Shown here: piece by piece, positions 50,730 through 60,858 of the stretch
Position numbering within the stretch: position 1 is the first letter of the stretch
How the letters are laid out: the number at the start of each line of letters is the position of its first letter
Assembly: GCF_047496725.1 (NCBI RefSeq)
Contig: NC_132982.1
Coordinates: 9,326,501-9,390,500, forward strand
Source: Anoplolepis gracilipes
Taxonomy: Eukaryota; Arthropoda; Insecta; Hymenoptera; Formicidae
Reading direction: 5' to 3'
Length of the DNA stretch: 64,000 bases
The notes under the pieces: generated by a model
The model's input: only the letters and a program-made list of their open reading frames with translations
Told to the model about the DNA's origin: nothing
Databases searched by the model: none
Made by a program: the position numbers and the translations under genes

Positions 50730-51756
50730 TCATGGATTAATAATTTGAACGATTGGATTTGAAACATTAACGATAAGCTCCTTGTGAGGTTCTTTGTACC
50801 AGAATGGATAACGCGAGAATCTTCGACTTCCATCGGGAATAGAATTTTCGGATAAAAATGGATTCGATTTAAAATTGGGCGGTTCTACAGTTTCTCTCAA
50901 AAAGGCCGATATTTGTCGCGTGTAATCCTCTATATCAGTTGCTCGCTCTAATCTGATAAAGGGAAATAATCGCTCGAAAATCTCATCAGAATAACTTGTG
51001 AAAAATTCTCAATTTTTTACCATAATAAAAGGTTTTTTTTACTTGTGCACCATTTGCCTTGTGAAATTCGATTTGCGTCTGGTCTTAATCGTTTCCTTTC
51101 CGAGATTATTGTAATGTGCTTTTCCTACATTATTATTCCGAAGACCGTAAAAATCTCCAAAATGTACTGCTGCATTTTCGAGCACTCTTGTAATAAATTG
51201 CGGACGTTTATCGTTAGATATTGAATCACAGTTTTCGCTTGACGTTACTAATGAAATCGTTGGGGACAAGCATTTTGACTTTTTCATAGAATATCTAAAA
51301 GAAATTAAAAATAATTATAATCGAGTAAAATACTTATAAAAGAAACAATGTATTGAAAATTATTACAAGTTATTTTAATTATTATTATAGAACTTATAAT
51401 TTTACTTATACATATGTGCGTTACATTATTAGTATGTGTATTATAAATTATATATTAGACTTTTTTATTTAAGTTTATATATGAAATCTTTACGATTAAT
51501 ATATGTTTCTTTTGTACGGTTATAATATTTACAATTGTTACTATTATAACATTTATAGAGACTTTATTATAATTTTAATTGTTAAGGCGTGGAAAATTGA
51601 GAATTATATATATTGTATATGATTTTATCCATTCGATAATACTCACCTATTGCTATTAACGTTTGAAGTCGATAGGTTATTCGATTCTATGGATTTTTGA
51701 CTATGATAATTTCTACACATTTTTAAGCGGGATCTAGTTTTATTTTGCTTAAACAT
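50730..51756 (-). CDS. Three-exon gene for an unrecognised 194-residue protein
   Basis: Reading leftwards: exon 1 at 51756-51647 (ATG at 51756, donor AATAG/GTGAGT), exon 2 at 51294-51043 (acceptor AATTTCTTTTAG, donor CACAA/GTAAAA) and exon 3 at 50952-50730 (acceptor TTTCCCTTTATCAG, stop TGA at 50730-50732). Lengths 110, 252 and 223 join in phase into exactly 195 codons, including stop. The protein begins MFKQNKTRSRLKMCRNYHSQ. It is basic and Ser/Asn-rich in the first third, then has FITRVLENAAVHFGDFYGL, an ERATDIEDYTRQISAFLRE helix-like segment, and an aromatic-rich SRYPFWYKEPHKELIV tail. No signal peptide or membrane segment is visible, and I recognise no domain. Without the last splice the frame would stop at TAA 51039. 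Several AATAAA signals follow the stop. The start lies 23 bp from a 468-bp tandem duplication. Confidence 0.7.
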
Positions 51757-51778
51757 TTTGATAAAGTTTATTGTTATA

Positions 51779-52714
51779 CCCAAATAATTTATTTAATAAG
51801 CTGCAAATTTTCTTTGAATATTTTATTTAAAATTGATGAGAACATATCGTTACAAATTTTTATCGAAATAATTCTAGTCGTTATTATTTTGTTTATCAAT
51901 CATGCTTTTTATTTAATAATTTACTTTATCAGCACGGAACGTATTATTTTTGAAAACATTTCAAGTGTATAATTAAGTGAAGTGATTTATTCCATATAAT
52001 TTTTAATGCAATTTGATTTGTATAACAAAAATCATAATAATTGTAATAATTTGAATGATTTTCGCATGATTCTTAACGACTCGCTGCAAATATTTTAAAG
52101 AAATTTAAAAAAAAGAGAAAAAGAAGGAGGGAACTCAATACATGTATAAGTAAAAAGTAAGAAGCACTCTCAACATCCTCTCTTATTTGAGAGAGAAGAA
52201 GAGTTTGAACATGGTAAAGTTTACAAAGATAAAAAATTGACGAGGCCCCAAATAATTTATTTAATAAGTTGAAAATTTTATTTGAATACTTTATTCAAAA
52301 TTGATGAGAACATAGCGTTACAAATTTTTATTGAAATAATTCTAGTCATTATTTTGTTTATCAATCATGCTTTTTATTTAAAAATTTACTTTATCACCAT
52401 GGAACGTATTATTTTGGAAAACATTACAAGTGTATAATTAAGTGAAGTGATTTATTCCATATAATGTTTAATGCAATTTGATTTGTACAACAAAAATCAT
52501 AATAATTGTATTAATTTGAATGATTTTAGCATGATTCGCGTACGACTCGCGTACGCCGCAAATATTTTAAAGAAATTAAAAAAAGAAGAGAGAAGGAAGG
52601 AGAGAACTCAATACATGTATAAATAAAAAGTGAGAAACACTCTCGCATCCTCTCTTTTTTGAGAGAGAAGGAGAGTTTGTACATGGTAAAGTTTACAAAA
52701 ATAAAAGATTGACG
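51779..52714 (+). repeat. 468-bp tandem duplication, two units
   Basis: Unit 1 is 51779-52246 and unit 2 is 52247-52714, head to tail. Both start CCCAAATAATTTATTTAATA and end near ATTGACGAGGCC/ATTGACGGGACC. Identity is high, with scattered substitutions and small indels. Each unit carries a short hairpin (CTCTC...GAGAG) near 52180 and 52650. Seen from the minus-strand gene at 50730-51756, this is its immediate upstream region. Confidence 0.9.
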
Positions 52715-52880
52715 GGACCGCGATACAATCGGCTTTTCAAACGAAACTTCGGTCACCTTCGGTGCTCGCCGACAGACTTCGTGCCAGTCGTAACTCGTGC
52801 CCGGTCTGCCCGGAGCCAGTAGTGGGAGTTCAGTCGTCATCGTGCGCTCGTTTGGTTCACGTTGAATTTACGTCGATTCC
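52715..52880. other. GC-rich block: promoter or first exon, strand unresolved
   Basis: On the plus strand an arthropod initiator-like TTCAGTC at about 52830 is followed by donor GATTCC/GTGAGT at 52879, which would make a short untranslated first exon. On the minus strand an ATG at 52840 opens a frame of coding appearance, MTTELPLLAPGRPGTSYDWH, continuing EVCRRAPK to a possible donor (CCGAAG/GTGACC) and staying open for 104 codons into the duplicated unit. The two readings exclude each other as main features unless the promoter is bidirectional. Confidence 0.35.
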
Positions 52881-53016
52881 GTGAGTCCTCCCAATTTTCG
52901 CGCAAGCCTTAGGATCAGCGATATTAAAAAGGCCAATTTTACGGGCTATCGGCCAAGTTATTTGCTCATCACTGAAAAATATGTGCAGAGAATTTAGGTA
53001 AGATTTTTTATCTTTG

Positions 53017-53047
<31 letters not shown>

Positions 53048-55008
53048 TTAAATTTTCTTTCAATTCGACATTAATACGTTTGAAAATTTTAATGAAGGTA
53101 AAAACATTCTCCCTTCATATCTGTAGGCAAAATGGTGATTTATAAGAGTTTCAGTGCGAAATATAATCTATCGATTTAACAATGGCTGCCCATAAAATAA
53201 GCGCGCCACAAATATGCGGCTTCCCGAATTTATACTTTTATGCGTATTGTTTTTTTTTTTTTTTTTGCATTTGACAGTAATATTTTCAGATTTTTCTTGG
53301 GAATATCAATAGTTTGAATGAAATTCTCCACACATTGCATATCCCGTTAAAGTACATTCATACACAGGCATTGTCAATGCAAACGACACGATCACGTTTT
53401 CCTCTTCTACTACACCTATATTTTCCATATATTTATCACTTATTTATGCCGTAACTTCACAATATTTTGTGTTATTTGCTGCATTTGCATAATTTTATTC
53501 AGATTTACACGAGAAGAATTTTTTCCGAATTGCTCGTTTCTCATCGAGAAATGAGTAAATCGTATTCAAGAGCACACGCAGTCCATATTATTTATATTTG
53601 ACGATGGGACGCGCGTTGAATTTAAATTTCGAGCGACTGAAAGAATCTCGGCGTGTTAACATCCGCCGTATATTATCCTCTGGCAATCTCGGCCTTTGCG
53701 CTTTTTCGCGACGCATAGGATATTGAAAACCCATAAACGACATGCGCACGATGAAGTAAGTTTACCCAGACGCACTTTCAGTATCCGATAAATTTTAATA
53801 CAGCAATAATTTTGACGTATCTCATCGCGCACAATATTGACTTTCCGGTCGCTCCGCCTGTTCCTTCGTCCTTTTTACCCCGCTCCCGTCTCGCTCTTTC
53901 CCATACGCTTCGTCTCATTTTTTATTTCTTTTCTTTTCTTTTCCTTTCTTTTTTTTTTTTTTTTTTTTGACTTTATTGCGCTTGGCTCTGTCTCATCCTT
54001 TTTCTTCAGGCTTTAGGCACCGGAACAGCTACACGACTACTTTAAGTGCTTTTATTGCAAGATATATTGCCTTATATATTCATATCGTGTTTTTTTATAT
54101 ACAGGGTGGGACAGAATTCATGGTACAACCAAGGAGGAAGTGATTTTATGTCTAAAAATAAATTGAAATAATTCGACAACTTTTTTTCGATTGAAATTTT
54201 TAAGAAAAATGATTTTGAAAATCTGTACAGGTTCATTTGATTGAAATTCGGTTTTGAAAAAACATTTTTCTCGAAAAGAAAGGTTTAATCGAAGAAAAGT
54301 CAATTATTTTAATGCATAGAACCGCCTCCTCTTCTTGCTTGTATCGCGAATTCTGGCTCATCTTTGTATGCGTATAGAATTAAACGTAACATTATAAAAA
54401 GATGAGAGTCTCATATATATATATATATATATATATATCTCGTTTATTTGACATCTCGAAGAAGTTGTTGCAAATATTTGCGAGCATTGCCTCCATAGAA
54501 TTTATGTAGATTACGCGTCGAATGTCTACTGGCGGCGCCAGAGTCTACTGGAGTATGGTCAATATTAACTTCGAATGGAGTCTACAGATGAGAATACACG
54601 AGAGAATACCGATCGAGACTGTTTGCCGCAAGGCTTTCGAATTATAGGATGCATAAATCATCATTAGACGATCCTTTCGCGTTACTTTTAAACGAGCAAG
54701 CGGAGAGGATATAGCGATCACCATACTTCCAATTGCATCATTGATTGCATCATTGATCAGCTGTCGTGGTTCAATACGATTTCTGTCTTAAGTTTACTTA
54801 TCGACGTTCAATATATATGCAGGCTTGATACATAAACGAAAGAGAGTGAAAATTAAACGCGTTATACGAAAAATATTCTCAGAGTTTCTCGTAAGAATTT
54901 TTAGATTAGAATTTTTATAGACTTTCTCAGAAAATTTTAAGATTTCTTCTAAGAAATTTAAAAATTAACACACTTTTCAAGAATTTTCAGAAAAAGAATC
55001 TGAGTAAA
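52881..55008. other. Non-coding DNA with long T runs
   Basis: Long T runs at about 53018-53043, 53249-53267 and 53949-53969. A GC-richer patch at 53590-53770 ends in a GTAAGT donor-like site but has no convincing exon. At 54104-54120 ACAGGGTGGGACAGAATTC resembles the terminus of a dispersed element, unconfirmed. A (TA)n tract lies at 54414-54437. Confidence 0.35.
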
Positions 55009-55345
55009 TTCACATTATTTTTTCTATTATTTTAGATCAGTATATTTGAAAATATCTGAAATATATTCACAATCGGAGAAATTATACGATTAATATTCTT
55101 TTCTGTTTTTGAATGTATTTTATTTAACGGTAAAATTTGTTTGCTTGCGTTAATTTGTACCGCTAAATGAAATGCATTCGGACAGGATAAAATATAAAAG
55201 GTAATAATAAATCGTGGATTTTTCAGACATATTAAAAAATTTTTCACATTATTTTTTATATTCTTTCAGATCAGTATATTTGAAAATATCTAATATATTT
55301 TCACAATCGGAGAAATTACACGATTAATAATCTTTTACTTTTCTA
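55009..55345 (+). repeat. Local duplication, two ~105-bp units
   Basis: Units at about 55009-55110 and 55242-55345 share TTCACATTATTTTTT, CAGATCAGTATATTTGAAAA (TAGATCAG in unit 1) and CACAATCGGAGAAATTA. Same orientation, offset about 233 bp. Confidence 0.7.
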
Positions 55346-57511
55346 TATACATTCTGAATAATTATACGGAGATATTTCATACTTTTAAATAATTTTGGTA
55401 AAAATTTTTCATATATATAAATGTAAAATATTCTGATACTTCTTATTCTATAATTTTCTAAAAAAATATTAAAAAACCTGAATAAATCTGATACTATTTT
55501 TTTGAGAATTCTTCATAAATTTAAATTACGAACTCTTATATAAAATAGGGACCTATGAGATTTTTTTCACCACGGACGTCTCTAATTCTGCTTATAAGTA
55601 GCTTTCCAAATCTTGAACACAAATGCATACTAAGAGAAATATCGCGTATTATTATTTTTGGGTAAAAAATATTTACACGTATATTGTTCCAGGAATTTGT
55701 TAAATAACGGATATAAAGATCCGTCGGGTAGATAGCGTGACATTGTGTCGTTTCGTGCTCCATTATTATCCAACAAGAAAAAGAACGCGTTTCATATCGA
55801 CGCAACGAATTTCTCAGAGGCCGTGTAATTTGGTGTATGGAGGTACAAGTGCATATTTTTTTCGTCAAGGGTCGCCCACGCACTGGTCCCTACACACACT
55901 GATACACGTCATTTTTCTCCTCGTGAGGCAATTTCCGTTAAAGGCACCACCATTCATCTCGGTATGTTAGTCACCCGACTACAGAGGGTGGAAAAGACTC
56001 GGGCCCCTTCGTTACGAGGGGGGGGGGGGGAATGAGCGAAAGAAGAAAGGTATAAGAGTGCGCGTAAGCCCGTATCCGTGAACACATGCTCCAAACGTGC
56101 AAAGTGCGTTTATTTATCTTTTTTTTTACGCGTGCGCTGCATGTCAAGAGCATAATCATCCTCGTCGCGAATCATTACATGGACAACGGAAATTTTATCA
56201 CGATGCCCTGTAATTTGCATTTGCGCCCTTTCAATTACCTTCACACTCTTTTAAGGAAACACGTACTTTGAAGCAGATTAATCACAATATGTGAATAAAA
56301 ATATGTATATATTAACGCGTATACCATCAAATTATACATTAAAATTCTCTATTTAAGAAACTGAGTATATGTTCTCCATATAAAAATATATATAATTAGT
56401 TTTATTAAGATATATAATATTATAGGAGAGCACGTGATCATACGTGAACGAAAAAATTTGCTTTCCATCAGATTACACACAAAATTATTATACAGAGTAT
56501 CCCTAAAAAATTACACCTCGATACTCATAAAGTTAGTATAACAGAAAATTATTATTCAAATCATATATAAAGTTGTAGAACATAAACTGAGCACGTGACA
56601 CGGTCAGCATTCCATTGCTTCATATTTCACCATACATTTATCTAACATAACACATTTATTTATAGTATGTTTTTTTTAAATGACAGATAGTATTTTTTCA
56701 ACTTTACGAAATGATATTCCCTTCCGAGGCAAATTCAACCATATCATATGATTTTGAAATGAATTTCAAGCCTTTTTTAAGATTGTAAAGTGTCAGATTT
56801 CTTCAGCGTTATTTAAGGTTCGCTGGGTAAAAGTGAAGTCTGACAAGCATCCTCCCTGTGCGCATATTTTACATATCACATTAAATACCATAAAATGACA
56901 AGCCGTAAGATCCTTATCTTTGTTATTATCTTTGCTTTTCATATATACATGACTCAGCTTGCTTTCTCGACATTCCATAACTTTAATTTGACCAATTTTT
57001 TTAACATCAACTATTTACGAGTTATCGAAGTGTGTTATTTTCTTTAGAATATATTTTATTTTTCTAACAAAATAATTATTGTGCGGATAGATATGCACAA
57101 GAAAAAATAAAATCAATCATTAAAAATGGATGTGTCAGGAATGTGCATCTGTCGTGTAATAAAAATAATGCGATCGCAACTCTTGCATGTATGTATGTAT
57201 GTATTATGCAGAATATGTATACATACGAGAAAGCGAGAGAGAGAGAAAGAAAACAGACTGGGACCATTTCCAGACGGCAGGTCTATTTGTTGGGTTAGGA
57301 GACCCTCGAGTAAAAGAGAAGTGAACAGAACGTGGGGTAGCACTTCGATTAGGACACGCGATATATTACGTGCTTGGCACGTAGTACGTAGATACGTGCT
57401 GCCTGCGATGTACACAAGTAGACGTATAAATAGGACCGTAAATGCATGTCTAACAGCATGAGAGTACTGATCGGCACGTGAGTAATGCGAACATGCATAT
57501 ATTAAGATTTT
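55346..57511. other. Unassigned DNA
   Basis: GC-richer at 55540-56270 and 56780-57480, with several overlapping frames on both strands (115, 77, 62, 111 and 100 codons), none recognised. A run of 13 G at 56018-56030. A 61-codon minus frame at 56793-56978 (MECRESKLSHVYMKSK) looks protein-like and lies downstream of the exon at 57512, but has no good splice context. Confidence 0.3.
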
Positions 57512-57635
57512 CTATGTTTCTTCTTCTTCTTCTTCTGCTGCCTCTTCGTCACAGTTGTCATCGTCGTTGACGTCATTTTCCTCTTCTGCTTGCCAATACT
57601 TTCCTATATTTTTCGGGGCATAAAAATCGAGTAGG
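57512..57635 (-). CDS. Probable C-terminal exon with acidic tail
   Basis: Minus-strand frame ending at TAG 57512-57514, open up to 57652 (preceded there by TAA). The only acceptor-type AG between is at 57637-57636, giving an exon of one base plus 41 codons: LLDFYAPKNIGKYWQAEEE, then an Asp/Asn/Glu-rich run ending EEAAEEEEET. The acidic codons alternate GAA, GAC, GAT and GCA, so this is not a pure trinucleotide expansion. The acceptor has a weak polypyrimidine tract. Acidic tails like this occur in histone-binding and ER calcium-binding proteins, but no assignment is possible. It may belong with the exon at 58779-58997, although their phases do not join directly. Confidence 0.4.
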
Positions 57636-57868
57636 CTATTCGTCGACGGCAGTTAAATGTGTCGTATATAATATAGTCGATCAATAATTTACAAATTGTT
57701 AAAACACGAAAAGATTTTATAATTTCTATTTTTGATCTCTTGCTTGAATTCACTTTGATATGATAAAAAAATAAAATTCACGAAAGTGAACTATTTTTTA
57801 TTCTGTTTTATTATTTCCAAATGGAAGAAGAGACATAAAAAATTTTTATAGAGGAAAATTATTCTTTT

Positions 57869-57871
<3 letters not shown>

Positions 57872-57909
<38 letters not shown>
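57872..57909. repeat. (GA)n microsatellite
   Basis: About 19 uninterrupted GA units. The rest of 57636-58078 is AT-rich without a gene. Confidence 0.9.
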
Positions 57910-57912
<3 letters not shown>

Positions 57913-58078
57913 TCTTATAGTGTTTTTACAATATAGTTATCAATTGCTTGAAATTTATTTCCTTAGAATAAATGTGGACAGCAAACAAAAATAGCTAATT
58001 ATTTCTCAAGTATATATTTGCATAAATTTTTGAATTTTCTAAAGTTAAAATTTTTTTTTTTTATTGATTATCATTTTT

Positions 58079-58370
58079 CTCGAGTATCGTATTTTATCGA
58101 ATAAGGAAAAATAAAAACTCGAAAAAGTAGACCAAACAAAAATATAAAACAATAATTTATAGTTTGAATTTTTCAATCATATCTTTCTTTAAAAATTCTA
58201 ATATTTGACACATTTCTATTATCACATTTAAACACAATCTCTCGATCATCTATTCTACATATGTACATGAATTAAATATATATAGATGAAACACAAAGAT
58301 GTCTATCTATATATTATAATTTTTCAGTATTTTATAATAGCCTGGAGTAATTAAATAGTATAATATTTTT
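58079..58370 (+). repeat. Direct repeat pair, copy 1
   Basis: Begins with ATTTTATCGAATAAGGAAAA close to the left end and shares ACTCGAAAAAGTAGACCAAA, CACAATCTCTCGAT, GATGAAACACAAAGATGT and TAGCCTGGAGTAA with the copy at 60523-60858. Same orientation, about 2.44 kb apart. AT-rich and non-coding. Confidence 0.85.
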
Positions 58371-58778
58371 TATATATCTTAAAAATTCTGTCGTCATATT
58401 TCTCTCGTTAGAATTAAAATCTTGTCACGTAAAATTTGTTACTAGTTTTCGCGGACAACTATGGTTCAAATAGAGAAATTTTCCTCGTATAGAACGAATC
58501 GCAAATAACATCCCAGTATAGGATTATCGTATACACATTCCGAGGGACTCGGGGAAAAATGATACTCCTACGTATTTAGAAATAATTGCAGGCTTGTGTA
58601 TCTACGGGCATGTGAACATACCATGATATGTAGGCATTTTACCGATATATGAATATTGAATCTTCGACTGACAATGTTCTATTATGTGTGCGAGATTGCA
58701 ATGGCAATCTTGTGTGGAGAAAATTTCTAGTCTTTAATTACACGATTAGAAATTATTGCAATAATTATTTTATTATAC
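58371..58778. other. Unassigned DNA
   Basis: Moderately GC-rich at 58440-58700. No splice-bounded frame recognised; probably intron downstream of the minus-strand exon at 58779-58997. Confidence 0.3.
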
Positions 58779-58997
58779 CTGATGCCTGATTATCTTGATA
58801 TCTGTGCTTCGAAGAAGGAGCGAAATTTTGTAATTCAATTTCTCTTATACCTTGCCTGTGTTCTTCGTCAACGATTGAAATCTCATCAAGCCAGGCATGG
58901 ATCGACGTATTTTTTTCCCGCTCCGCGAATGTATCGTACAAAGATTGATCATGCGTCGCTTCCAAGAAATTCAAGAAACTTTTGTCCAAACCGAGAA
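58779..58997 (-). CDS. Probable internal exon, unrecognised protein
   Basis: Minus-strand frame without ATG, so it must be entered by splicing. It is open from an in-frame TAA at 59001-58999 down to donor GGCATCAG/GTATAA at 58778-58777, ending one base into a codon. The peptide includes LDKSFLNFLEATHDQSLYD, TFAEREKNTSIHAWLDEIS and DEEHRQGIREIELQNFAP: a charged, helix-prone sequence with balanced codon use, unlike the chance frames around it. The only AG available as acceptor (CCGTAAG) has a poor pyrimidine tract, which lowers confidence. An alternative donor, CAAG/GTATAAG, exists inside. I recognise no family. Confidence 0.4.
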
Positions 58998-60522
58998 CTT
59001 ACGGTATACGTACTGGCGACTTATCCTTATATGAATATAGTGACATAATAGGCAAACGTTCAGGCCGATGCACCGTTATGCAGAATGGTGCTGAGGTCAA
59101 AGAGCCGATATAAATGGGAGGGAAGAAGCGGAGTCTGGGATTCGCGTTTGCATCGGATATGCTCGTTCGGCTGATTCACTACTCATGAATATTTCAACAG
59201 TCACAAAGCGAATAAGCGATGTAGTAAATGATTGAGTAGATTTTTATCTAACGATAAACATTTTCGGTTAAACTGGAATTATTCGTTAGACGCACACAAT
59301 TTTCTGCAAGTTTGGTTTATTCAATTAAAAGAAGATAGAATCTCTTATTGTATATTTTAAATTAAAAAATTTTTTTTTAAATATATACTCTACACCTATA
59401 CGGCTAAAATATTTGTAGTTTCTAAAAATAAATTAAATATTAATACAAAAAAAATATTATATGTAATTGTACAATTGTAACTTTTCAGAAATTAATTTAA
59501 TTCTTTAGTAATTTTTTTTCGAAAAATAAAATAATAATATAAATAGTACTAAATAAATAAATACATAAATAAATAATAAAAAAAAATAAATTGTATGAAA
59601 TACAGTAAAAATTGAATATCGAAATTATACTCGAATTAATATCAAATCTGGTTTTTTTTAAATAATACATTTTTACATGCATGATTTACACGAGAAATGT
59701 AATTATAATAATTTTCGTTGAAATATCCATATATTTAATTGTGATGATTAATTATATCGAAAAGATGATCACGCTGTGTCGTAAATGCTTTAAAAAGATA
59801 AATTGTCGTTAAACGTAATTTGAAATTATTTAAATCTTGGTTGTGTTGACACTGATTTAATAAGCGTTGATCGTTCCCGGACGACCATTCTCGATATAAG
59901 CATGTGCGCGCATGCACTCAAGTATTATGCGTATGCACGACTCTCGACTCGCACGCGCTCGTTTGCATGGCACTATAGCCATTAAAGCCATTTGATAGAT
60001 ACTCCTCTACACCTCTCACGAGATTGTTGAACCGTGATTGACGAATCGCCGCCGTGAAAGTACTGTTAACTTGTGTTCCTGAATTACAGGTAATAGACCT
60101 TAATTGACCGCAAAAAGATGCGAAAGAAATGCCACGCAATGTTATCGATTAATCGCTGATCATTTTTTCTATCTTAAAATTATCTGTCTAGTTTGGTGTT
60201 TTATCTCGACTCATCGCAACGATACGTTTATAATAGTTAATTTATAGCCACGGGGAAAAAATTCATATAATCAAAGATAAATACATATAATTATATATAA
60301 TTATATATAAAATGTGTCCATATATATATGTATATGTTTTCTTTTTATTGAATATCACATATAAATTTATATATAAGTATATATTATTATAGGTAATTTT
60401 TTTTTACTCCAACTTTCATTTTTTCGTACGTGCAAAAAAATTTGTACAAGAGAAAAAAAAAATATATATATAGACATATTTTATACGTAGTATTTATACT
60501 TAATCATGTATGAACTTTTTTT
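58998..60522. other. Unassigned DNA
   Basis: GC-richer at 58998-59200 and 59870-60160. The latter holds a 73-codon minus frame (59918-60139) and a possible acceptor/donor pair (GTAATTCAG and CTC/GTGAGA) bounding 60 bp, not enough to call an exon. The remainder is AT-rich. Confidence 0.3.
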
Positions 60523-60710
60523 CTCCAGTATCATATTTTATCGAATAAGGAAAAATAAAAACTCGAAAAAGTAGACCAAACAAAAATATAAAAAAATAAT
60601 TTATATTTTGAATTTTTAAATCATATCTTTCTTTAAAAATTCTAATATTTGACACATTAATGTCACATTTGAATGTTTAAACACAATCTCTCGATATCTA
60701 TTAATTTCAA

Positions 60711-60755
<45 letters not shown>

Positions 60756-60858
60756 GAAATAAATATATATACATAGATGAAACACAAAGATGTATATATA
60801 TTATAATTTTTCAGTATTTTATAGTAGCCTGGAGTAAATTAAATAGTATAATATTTTT
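60523..60858 (+). repeat. Direct repeat pair, copy 2, with (TA)n insertion
   Basis: Second copy of 58079-58370, interrupted by a (TA)n microsatellite at about 60713-60752 and a few small indels; otherwise highly similar. Confidence 0.85.

Noticed and set aside
54100..54125. ACAGGGTGGGACAGAATTC, similar to termini of dispersed insect elements
   Set aside because: Only one end recognised; no second terminus or repeat copy in the window to define an element.
56793..56978. 61-codon minus frame MECRESKLSHVYMKSK...
   Set aside because: Looks protein-like and Cys-containing but has no convincing splice sites or family similarity.
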